Of a stretch of DNA of 64,000 nt, positions 11,504 through 23,500 are shown one piece after another (the first letter of the stretch is position 1; every line of letters starts with the position of its first letter). The stretch comes from Lepisosteus oculatus (lineage: Eukaryota > Chordata > Actinopteri > Semionotiformes > Lepisosteidae). The notes under the pieces were generated by a model. That model was not told the origin of the DNA. It searched no databases and saw only the letters and a program-made list of their open reading frames with translations. The stretch is from positions 27,209,501-27,273,500 of the forward strand of contig NC_090698.1 in NCBI RefSeq assembly GCF_040954835.1, written 5' to 3'. The position numbers and the translations under genes are program-made.

Positions 11504-14500
11504 TCACATGAAGAGTCCTTTTTTTGTTTTGGCCTTTTTTGAGCCAGTGGAAGGAAATTTGGATCCTCTTGGTGCTTCAAACCATTCGGGTACCTTTCTC
11601 TTTGCCGGCTGGATGGCACCCTGGAAACACAAATTAAATCATTCCAGGATGTTTTGTTAATTAAATTGTTAAATAAAGTTCTCTAGTGACTGGTTAAAGC
11701 TATCAAATTCATTAAGTTCTATATATACTATAAAGTTAACAAATTTATAATTTAAGACATTTTTAAGATAAACGGATCAACATAATACCTCCTAAACACC
11801 TGGTAGATCAGAAAGGTACTTTTTTGTTTAGAACTTTTGAAAGAAACAAAACCCCCAAAAATATTTTCAGAATTAATATAATCATAGCTTTCTTGGACAC
11901 AAGCTGGCTAAAACAAACCATCAGAACTGAAAAGAACTCCTTGATGAAAATACAGTTTTCATTACCATAGCCTCCTGATTAAAGGTAATATTTCCCTGGT
12001 AATATTAGGAGAAGGTCATTTCACTGCCAGGCACAGACCCCTATCAATACAGACTCGTAACCCCCTATACAGCCTTTCCTTACTCGTTCACTCTGAAGGG
12101 GCTGTCTTATTGAAGACAACCATGAAGTCAGATAGAGCATCAAAACTCCTTAACCAGAAAAAAGTTCACTGCGGAAACAAATGACTCACGAAATGACTCA
12201 CATCTTCACATTACTTGCTGCCACAAGAGTGTAAATAGTCATACTGCTTCATGTGAGGTTGCAGGGCATCTGTGATCTGACAGGTGTAAAGGACCTAGCT
12301 AGCACACTGAAGGAAGCGATGTAGGCCGAAGGTGCTGCCGAGCGCCCGAGCCCGGGAGGATGAAAAATCACCATGGTGACTTGCTACGCGGTCCTTCAGA
12401 TCGGGGGAACTACCCAGTGGGATCACCCCATTGAGATTCACCACCGCGCTGCTGAGCTGCCAGCCTCTATCTCAGCCTTCCAAAAACAGAAAAACGTCAA
12501 GGAGGTACAGGAGGCCCGGTTCATCGGATTACAATCTATCATGACGTCGCCTAAGCCCATTTATCGGTTTCTTCAAATTTCATTTCACAAGAATGACTTT
12601 TTTTTTTCCTTTTCCAATCCATCTGCTGCTAACCCTTTTGTGACCTCACCAAGTGCTCTCAAGAAAAAGCCACTCTGGAGCTATTTAGCAAGGCACGCTA
12701 ATGCAAACTTATTGATCTGCTGGATACTATGAATAGGCAAGTAGAATAGCCATAAACATAACCTGTGCTCCTTCCAAGGGAAAAAAAAAATGGTGAATGG
12801 ATTTTGGAAAGACGGGAAGAGATTATCAGTGTCAAATTAGAATTTTGACTACCGGTCGGGAAATCTTGTTTGCTGAGGGCTTACAAAAGGGAAATAAACC
12901 GCTAAACTATCAGAGGTCAAAGAAAATCCAAATACAGATAAACTTGGTTCTTAACAAAAACAATCTACACTTTTATCTGTCAAACATCCTTTGAATTAAT
13001 CTGATGATGTTTGGAAAGTATGTGAGTTTTTAGTAGACAGCATTTTTTTTTTAAGAGTCTCTCAATTTTCTTTCTGAATGTGAAGGGCATCACCACAAAG
13101 TCAAGCATCCCCGATATAAAGGCAACTGTTAAACCTGAAATTGTTCCTGCTCGTGGTGTAAAAGACGCATACAGAACAACATGAATTCCAGTCTGATTTT
13201 TAAAACTAATGATTTTCTTAAAATATATTTCAAATTTCAAGAAGTCTAGAATTCTCTTTCTAATGTTGAGAGTCAAGCTTCAGAAATGAACAGCAGATGC
13301 AAACTCTTTATATCATGATAAAATGCTAAGTATTTTAGAGATCATAGCTCTTAAGCATCAACCCATATTCATAATTAAGGCCAAAACATAACTGCTGTCT
13401 TTGCCATCATTTCCTAATTTTTCTATGTATCCTGGTGATGACTGTTATTTTGATGAACATATTTTCTTGTGCATGCTTTTGAAATGACTTTCTTTCTCAG
13501 CAATAAACTGTCTAACATGCCATTTCATTTCAGAATAGAACTATTCATTACCATAGTGGCTCCATGGTGCATAACAAAATGATAATACAACCTTATAAAT
13601 TAAGCCCATGACTTTATGCATATTCTGTAGAATCAGTCAACCATGACCTGTTATTTAATGCCTCTTCTTCTTACTAAAACATCACATGTTGGTTACGGAT
13701 GGCTGTGGACTATCTGAATGGCTGTGGTCACACAGAGAGGAGAGATGAATAATGCTAAGTGTACCCAAATGAGTAGGTATTTCAAGCATATGAAGAAGAA
13801 AATTAAAATATCTCCTCTTTGTGCATTAAGGAGAAAAGCAAATCACAATGGAGGTAGTGCTGGGATTGAGGAAACTAACACACCTCACCATTCAGATAGC
13901 AGAAAGGCTAAAGAATTATGAGCAAATGTTGGAGGACAATAAGGACTGGTACAAATCTGAATTTTCGATGGAACAAGAAGTTAATTTGTTTCTACTACAG
14001 GTATCCATTTTTTTAGGATGGAAGAATAAGAACTTCACATAACTTCATATTTAGATGTGTGCTGTTACATTATTATTACCTCATATAAAGAAAATATATT
14101 TATAGTTTAAGAAAAGAAACTCTAGTGAAATTTTAATATGCACACAAGGTAACTTTCTGAAATGCACACAAATACCATAGTGATGTATAAGTAAGACGGG
14201 AATTACAGGATTGAGTTCTGACTATGCATTGTTCTGTCCTTGGTTAGAACAGCCTAAAAGATTCAAGACAAAAGTTTTTTTTTTATCAAACCAAAGCTAA
14301 TTCTTGCACAGGATAGACAGAGCAGGGAAATTTACTCTGGTAGACCCCAGCCCAGCTGGGGCTGAAGTAATGCTGGGATTCCTAATACAATATAGGAAAC
14401 AAAGTACATGATCGGAATTAACTGGAATAAGTTATTTTGGCACCTGAGCAGGAAAAATGAAATCTTTTTGTAGATATCAGAATGAGAATTATGATTCCTC

Positions 14501-17500
14501 CTAGACATCTCAGATTTCAGTGTCTCCCCAGGATAACATGGAGGTTTTCAATTTCCTGCATCACAGAGTGTTAAATAGTTAACAACGGACTGGTGACCCT
14601 ACAGTCGGAATAAAAAAAATGTTCTCTGTCTCGATGACAAAAACATAAACGGGGCTTCGGAGGGGCTGTGGATTCACTAGTTCTGTCTCACTAAGCCCAT
14701 GGCTCTTTGTGATTTGGTTTCTTATTTACTTTGACCTCTGGCCCCCCAATCCTCTCTTAAGATCGATCCCTTCCTGGCTGCCCTCTCTAACGAGATGAGC
14801 AGGCTGGCTTAGCCAGGGGCTGCCCTACATCTGGCACCTGCTTCGACTGACAGAGGACTGGCCCAGGCCAGCAGCTGTGACTGAGACCTTAATTTAGAGC
14901 CTGTGCCCCCCCTCTCCAGTGACCTGGGGTGTCCTTGTCAGAGAGGAGGGTGCGTTTGGGCTCATACACTGCACGAATCAGGTGCTTGCACACCTGCAAA
15001 CTGGGATGCAATGATACACAGGACACCCCGAGCCATTTCTTGTTAAATAAAAAATACTTTAGCCCCAACCTGTAATAGCCGATCAACACGTCTCTACTTC
15101 TAAAACCTAGAAGATTATTTTTATCAGAAAAATGGAGTCTGCACTTCTTATCACTAGAAGGAATTGAGTTCAAGCACACCCACCCCCACTGCAACTAGTA
15201 AAAAAACTAGTAAAAAATCCTACATCATCAGCTGTGAGTATCGTAAAGACAATGTAAATATTTTACAAAATAAAGCATAATCTTCCACCCATTTTCTAAC
15301 TGCTGTTTCCACTTCCGCATCATGGGAGTGCAAGAGCCTATCCCGACAAGCAACATGCACAAGACAGGATACACCCTGGACGGAGCACACACAGAGTCCC
15401 AGAGCACAGACACAGTCACGGAGCGCACACAGACTCCCAGACCACAGACGGAGTCACGGAGCGCACACTGAGTCACGGAGCGCACACTGAGTCCCGGAGC
15501 ACAAACACAGTCACGGAGTGAACACAGAATCACGGAGCGCACACAGGGTCACCGAGCGCACACAGCGTCACCGAGCGCACACAGTCTCACCAGAACCAAG
15601 TTTCCCAGAAGCCAGTTAACCTATAGGTACCAGTCTGTTTTTGACTGTGGTAGGAAGCCAGAGCAGCTGGAGACACAGCCCACATGAACACAGGGAAAAA
15701 ACTGCAAACTCCACACAGATCACACCCCAGGTCCAGAACTGAACCATAGGACACCAGCACTGCGAGGAAGCAATGCTAACCACTGCAACCATTTGCAGTT
15801 GGTATCCTCACTACAAACAGGACCAGAATTGTTCTGTACTGTGTCATCAAAACTGTACAACAAGCTTAATAAGGATGAAGGTTTTGCATCTCAGATTATT
15901 ATTTAAGCTTTGCCCCTATTTTTTTTGTTCTAAATTTAAAAAAGAAGCAAAAAGCAGCATACAGTATTTACAATATGCAGTGGAACAGATCCTGTCCAGC
16001 ACGCAGGTGTCCTCTTTTCCTCGGGTCTAGTAATTCTATCCAATTTCGGGAATTCAACCTGCATCTTAAACATTTTACTAACAGAACAAAATTACAAAGG
16101 AAAAGCAATTTCAGATTTCTTCCCATTTGCACTATCATTTATATACAGTATATACTATATAAAGAGCTCCAGTAAAACTGCATCACAAAAAGCTGAAAAA
16201 TAAAAATATTTTATGCAAACTTGAAAATAATCTTATGCCTCACTTTGACATGTACATTTTAAGTGTAGACAAAAAAACAATTAAGTAAGAAACATTATTT
16301 TGAATATTTGTTGTGCAATGTAATGAATTACACTGGATGAGTAACATTAGACTGAAAATCCTAGGAACCCAGAAGAAGGACGGGTCATTGGGGATTTGTG
16401 TGACTTTTTTACTTTAACAACTAAGGATTCTTCCCCCTTTTGTTAAAAATGACATACATTCTATACAGTACAATTGAAACTAACATTATATACATGTATG
16501 GCATAAATGGGAGCAACAGGTCTTCTAGAAATAGACTGCAAAATCAAACACAGTGGCTTTATTTGAAGGAGACTGGAATTTTATCCATTTAAACAAGACA
16601 TGCTAGACTATGAAAACCTAATGGAAAGGTCGCTGCTGGAATACAAAAGCCAAAAAAACAAAAGCCATTATGTTCTTTTAATGGTACCAGCCGTTAAACA
16701 CATTAATAAATATGCTACTACATTTTCTTTCCACCGCAAAGAATATTAAATACATGGTTAATTCTCATTTCTTTTACTTCTGTATGTTACAGTATACAGA
16801 AAATGAAGAGAGAGAATGTATCAGGGCCCTACCACAAAATATCTAAAGAATCATATGAATATGATCTGTCCTCTGAGGCCAATTATATCTGCCTCTTTAC
16901 AATAAGCCAAGAAAATCTGTAATGTTATGTAGACTGAAAAAAAGCCCTCACTAGCTGTTCCGCTAGCTGTAATTCAGTTCATGTGACTTAAACCTTTGTC
17001 AACTGTATTGTAAAACTGCTAATAAAATTCAGAATGTTCATTTGTTGCCTTCAAGTCCTATGTGCCAAACGATAAGAATACAACCTGAAAAAGCTCCAGG
17101 TTGATATTTGTCTTACAATTGCAAAGAAATTGTTTATCACAGAACCTGTACTTCTAAGTTACCACAGAAATGAGGAAAAAGCCAGATATTTAGTCTCTTT
17201 TCAGATTCATTAGAAGCTTAAGGTATAGTGGTAGGCTTCTTTGAGCATAGGCAGTTTGACACTGAACAATACATTTTTTTATTTCAGGAGATTTGTCAAT
17301 TTAGAGATTATGCTTACAAACCATGAATTATTAAACTGCAAACCAAGAAAACGAATTCTTCCATTGCACAGTTCTCTACCAATACATGGAATGAAGTTAT
17401 GAAGTTATCGGTTATTTATGAACTGTAAAAATGACAAGGTCTCTCTTGAGAAAGGACTATTACATTTTCACAATAACAGCATGTAATAAAAAAAACGGTT

Positions 17501-20500
17501 ACAGCAATATATTACACGGTATTCTCTTTAGTGATCTTGTGCTGAAGACTGGTTTTCTGATGCTGGTTACCTGAATGTTCTGTGCTCATATAGCAGAACA
17601 ACACTAAGAAAATGGAAAAGGGTAAGAATCCCTAACTCGCCTTAAGAAGCCACTTTTAAAGGCACTACATAAAATAAAATACAGTTTATTATTAACTCAA
17701 CGAACTGACAATATCTTTCCATAGCAGTTGCAATGTCCAAACAAACTGCTTTCCTTTCCTCAGTGTTGTCTTTCTTCCTCAACACAGATGAATGTTAAAA
17801 CATTAACTTTCACTGTCTTTGTCAAGATATGAGGTCAGAATTGCAAGCTTCATCTATTTTCTCCAGGCAGTACAGAGCACTTCTCAATTTAAGAAAAAAA
17901 TAGCGGCATTTGATTTCTGCCTGAAGAAAATAGATAAAGCCGACAGTTTGTGCCAATTTTTTTTTAATCCCCCAGTCAACCCCATCTGTTTGATATCTCC
18001 AATGTGTGCAGGTTACCATAAACACTGGAAACCGCTGATGCTGTAACTCCACTTTGCATCAAGAGAAACATCCATCCATACTCACCACTTCATCCAATTC
18101 AGAGTCACAGGGGAGTCAGAGTCTCTTGGCAAGCAATGGGCACAAAGCAGGGTATAACCTGTATCCATCTCAGGACACACACACAGACACAGACATGCAC
18201 ATATTCACACCAGAACCAACACCCCAGGTCCACAATTGAACCCAGAGCCCCAGTGGTGACAGGAAAAGATGCTAACCACTGCTCCACTGTGACCCCCCTA
18301 AGAGAAACAACAGAGAATATTTCCCCACAAATTGCCTTGTCACCTACAGCTGCAATCAACAAATAATCTTCCATTTGTGAAAACCCATTTATTTGTTGGC
18401 TACTGTTATGCCAGCTGTATTAAAGCCATAATGGAAGTTAATATTTTGTTTTCTCGGGTGGGTAGTTGAGAGTGACCTGTTGCTCGTGGATTCTATTTTG
18501 ATTGCTGACAGTTGTAAATAATATAAATTTGGATAATATGAGACAAGGATTTTTACCCCAAAATCAAAATGTCCTAACTAGATTTAAAACATGAAGAAAC
18601 GTGTCCAGGAAAACATTGGTCACTTCCAATTTACAAAACATCTCTTTAATAGCAAATTGGGAAAATCCTAGCAATACAAGATCAGACAGGTATGTTTGTG
18701 CAATATTTCTCAGGATGAAGAGAGGTGCATGATCAATGTTTTCACCACACATTGTCAAATGTAGCAGTGAAGTGTCTTATCAATCTTAAAACATGTACTC
18801 AGAACTTGAAAATTAAACTTCTTACAACCTCTTTAGAATTGATATGCTGCATGCTAGCTCAGAGGATAAACCATAATCCGAAGGATTAGCATTTGTATTT
18901 TCCTATTTGTCACAGTACACTGCAGATACTCTTAGTCAATGCTGCACTCCTGCCTTCTTCAGTGTTTACCGTGGAATTACAGACCATCAGCCACTCAAAT
19001 CATATTAAACGGAGCTTAGCTTTTTGTAAAAACAAAGGCTGGAGGATACAAGCATTCGATCGTAATGGATACACAACAGGAGGACTGTGAAGGTTATAAT
19101 GCCAAAAAAATAAAAAACGGGCACGAGACAAGGCTGTAGAAAGAAGATTAAAAATATTCATCATTATTTTTAAGGCAGTGCTTACCCTTCAATGGTGTTT
19201 AACAGATTGCCGTGGTATCTTTATTAATTTATATTTCATATTATTTTCATGTTAAATGTCAAAGAAGACAAACTGGTTCCTTTATTCAAATGCTTATTCT
19301 TTCCCAATGGATGGGGCTATTTTAGATCTGTAAGAGTGTTGATGTTATTCAGAGATGTCAGATAAGCACAATAAAAATAATCAAGTCAATAACAGGCGTT
19401 GGCAATAATGGGGCAGTGGTGGCAGTAATATCATTGCTGTCTCATCGCGCTGGGATTCTTGGTTCAATTCTAGACCTGGGGTGCAATCTGGAATTTGTTT
19501 GTTGTTCCCCTGTTTACGTTGGGGTCCCCTCTCTGTGCTCTGGTTTTCTCCCACAAACAAAAGACATGCTGGGAGGTTAATTGGCTTCTGGAAAAATTGG
19601 CTGTGGTGTGAGTGTGTGTGTCTGTGTCTGCCCTGTGACGGAGTGGTTTCCCATATAGGCTGTATCCCTCTTTGTGCCCGTTGTTTCCCCGAAATAGGCT
19701 CCAGCTCCCCCACAACCCTGTATTGGATAAAACAGTTAGAAAATGGAAAAAGTGCTTTACCCAACAGAGTAATGCTCTATTGCTGTACCGGATACTGTGG
19801 TACACTGTAATAACACTGTATGGGATACATTACCATGTACAATGCTATATCCAATAAATCATTTAATATGGTAAAAGAAACACAACCGGTGAAGGAACGG
19901 CAAAATCACTGCACTGCCTCCATGAGATCTTAGGCGGACCGTGTCTGGCCCTTTTTTTTTTCCTTTGCCAACAAGGATGGCAGCAGCACATACCTTAGGT
20001 GGCGAGTCTCTGAAGAGCTCTTGTGTGTCTTCGTCCAGCTGCTCCTGGTTCCAGGAGGCCATGCTGAGTGCAAGGTTGTTCTTCATGGCTCTCGGTGCTG
20101 CATCACACTCTGAACCGAAGGAGGCGGCAGTGTCCCGAGGGCTCATGCTCACCTGCGAGAAACAATCGACAAAATCAGCATCCTTCATGGCAAACCTAAA
20201 ACACACATTAATGTGGGACAATTTGGTCCTTCATTATGTATATCTATAATAATAATAATAATAATGATAATAATAATAATAATAATTACACTTATATTGT
20301 GTTTTTCTGGGCACTCCACTTAAAGCGCTTTACAAGTAATGGGGACTCCCCTCCACCACCACCACCAATGTGCAGCCCCACCTGGATGATGTGACGGCAG
20401 CCATAGTGCACCAGTACACTCACCACACATCAGCTATCAGTAGCGAGGATAATCCATATCCATGAAGGAAGTTGATAGATGGGGATTATTAGGAGGCCAT

Positions 20501-23500
20501 GATTGGTAGGGCCCAATGAGAAATTTGGCCAGGACAGGGTTACACCCCTACACTTTTCGAGAAACACCCTGGGAATTTTAATGACCACAGAGAGTCAGGA
20601 CTAGGGTAAGTGCCTGCCATTGGCCCCACTTACACCTCTTCTAGCAGCAACCATAGCTTTCCCAGGAAAGGAGGTCTCTCATCCAAGCACTGACCAGGCT
20701 CACACCTGCTGAGCTTCAGTGGGCTGCCTGTAGTGAGTTGCAGGGTGACATGGCTGCTGGCTGCAGATTGTAAATGTTCCTTGTTGACCAGTTCTGTCAC
20801 ATTATATTCTTCTTCCTTTTTTCCTATTTTTAGACATTTGTTAGAAGTTGTGTATGGCCTTAGGAAATTAAGGCCCATCTCACACTTTTTCAACAGAGAA
20901 TAAAATCTAATGTAATGTTGTATGTAATAACAAAACTATTTTTTTACTATTTGTTTTGAAGTTTTCTGTCAAGGGACTAAGAAAGTGAGACGGGGTAAGA
21001 CAAACACCTCATACTGCATTATAAAACGAGATTTCGTTCTAAAAAGTACTGCTTTAGTATTACTAGAGATTACCTCAACTTCAGGCATGGGAATTTCACT
21101 AAGCAGCTCATCCTCAATCTCCAAATCATCCATCTTCACTGAAGTCTCAGAAGAATGGGGTCGTGATGTCTTTTTCTTTACAGGCTTCTCCTAAATGAGA
21201 ACTGGCATTTAAACTACTGCATTTACACTGGACGTGTTCGTCACTCAAGACAAGACTTGTCCCTGCCCATCTTAACTTGCAAAAATGGTACCGTCTACCA
21301 ACACCCTCAAAAGTACTGACCCATCTGGCCTCTGGGTCTATACGTATGGCCATCAGAAAATACATTTAAATTCTGAAGTAAGAATAAAAGATGCAGTAAG
21401 AGTAATATGTTGTTACTTTCACCAGGTTTTCTGAGCACAGCTAGATTATAAATTGTTACTTACTAACATCATATCAGATATGGGTGTTTCATATCGATGT
21501 GGTTTAGATTCAGTAGGTGCCTGAGATGTATCCCTGTCAATTTGATATCTTTGCTTACAACGGATGCCCACACTCCCTGGAAACAACACTCCTGGTGCTT
21601 AGCAGTCTGATCCATGTAAGGTTTTATTTTCTGCACCTTCCTCATGAGCTAAAAACAGATCCTGCTACAGTATATTTCCCAATTAACCATATTGAGGAGG
21701 TATTTTAAATGACAGACACGAACTTAAAATACCAATGAGTAGTCCAATTAATTTTGATCTTTAATGTATCCACGTGACGAAACACAAAATACAATGACGA
21801 AATGTAATAGTCACAATAAGCAGAAGGAAGGGACATTCAAGGCATGAAATTTAAGAAGATATCTGTAACTGAAACACACCTACAAAAAATGGAAATAGCA
21901 ACCTAGTCCTTTTCAAAAATAAAGTAACGCAAAGTGTCAATTTTGCAATGTACTTAAAAATACAGAGTGACTTCCTAAGGGGATTTTAAAGTGTTTTGGT
22001 GATAGAGATCCTTGGGCTGAAGCAATCTCATTTCCATAGAAACATACTATCTTAACCATCATTGTGTGTATTTCCGTCCGATAAACCCTGGCTCACATGT
22101 TAGCCCCCATTCGCCCCTAGACTGAGCCATATTGGGGGACATAACACGATCATCAGAAACTTTTGTTACACAGAGTTATGTGGGAGTCTAAACCCAGCTA
22201 TCTAAACATGATGTTGAAGGTTACACCTTGGCTTGGTGTGTGAGCGAATGTGCGTGCCCTGCAGTGGCCAGACATTTTGTCCAGAACGTATCCTGCCTTG
22301 CTAGCTCATCGCGACCCTATATTAGACTATAGATAGATAAATAGGTGGATCTTCTCCACAGTGGTGTAGTGGGTTCGGCACAGTGTGCTTCTGCAAAGCA
22401 CAGTTAATAGATTTCCAGAGGTATGTTAATTAGACTATATGTAAATGACCTATTGTGTTCAGATTCTCTGCATGTTGCTAACTTAACTTAAGAATGAAGT
22501 TTTAAAAAAATCAAATTAGAAAAGTAAAGGAGAAGGTGAAGGAAGACAAGAAGAACATTCATTTTGCAAATGACAGGAGGTCACTCAATCATGCAGCTCA
22601 TTTGGTTTTCACTAGCTAATTGATTCCATCGAGTGAGCTCTTGAGAGACAGTATGTACTTTGGAAAAAAATGGATACCTTGTTTTTAAAAATATCTTATC
22701 AAGAAGATGTTTGTCCATTTTATAAACCTATTCATGAAAATTGGAAACGAGGGAATGGTGATATCATGTAATATGTGATCAATGCGTTGTAAGGTACTAC
22801 TGTTTAAATTAAAATAAGAATTAAATATGCAACTACCAGACATTTGAACTAAAATGACATGATCAGGACATTAAGCTGAGGTTGGATGTAATTAGCAGCT
22901 CTTTGCATTTAAAGACAAAATACTGAAGCATTGGCAGATTTGTGTTGCCAAGGAATAATTTGTGGTAAAAGTGCTTTCTTTAATGGCACTCTGCTGCCCT
23001 CTTCTGTTTGTATATCTTAAGCACTTTTTCTGTGGAAAAGCAGTTTTTGTCATTTTCTTGAAGGGTTGTATGCAGTTTATTTGATGCATCTCTTAAACTG
23101 TTCTATTATTTCTTTATATCCCTTATATTTATGTGATTTTCTAGTTTTATTAAAATTCCTCAAATTCCATTCTCAACTTAGCCCTGCTTATATTTTTTTA
23201 TTAAAAAATGGTAATTTGTATTACTTCCCTAACCCTTTCCCTCTGCTGCTGTCTCAAGTCTGTATCACAGAAAACAAGATGTGGGCATGTTAGTAGGGGA
23301 GTGAAGAGATACTTCACTATTTATGTTTCACTTCAATCCCTCATAGGATCAGGGTTTTGAAATTGTTTGAAAAAACAAGTGCCCAAGCAAATAACTGATA
23401 CTGATTTCTAAATTTCAAGTGAAAAAAAGACATTTTACATTGAACTATCACAACCGGGTGTATTCCATCCTATATAGCATGGCTACTAGACATTTCTGTT

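Larger units (their letters stand above)
11621..19993 (-). other. WRN: WRN intron 35, 8.4 kb
   Basis: The longest intron of the gene. It contains SINE copies at 15282-15795, 18066-18302 and 19401-19746 and a GC-richer stretch at about 12320-12560 with an open frame (12373-12732) that I could not match to any family. Short open frames at 13718-14042 and 14889-15194 have no support. Apart from these it is AT-rich unique sequence. Confidence 0.6.

Noticed and set aside
20247..20286. ATT/ATA microsatellite as an independent locus
   Set aside because: It is the 3' tail of the 5S-type SINE, annotated with that element.
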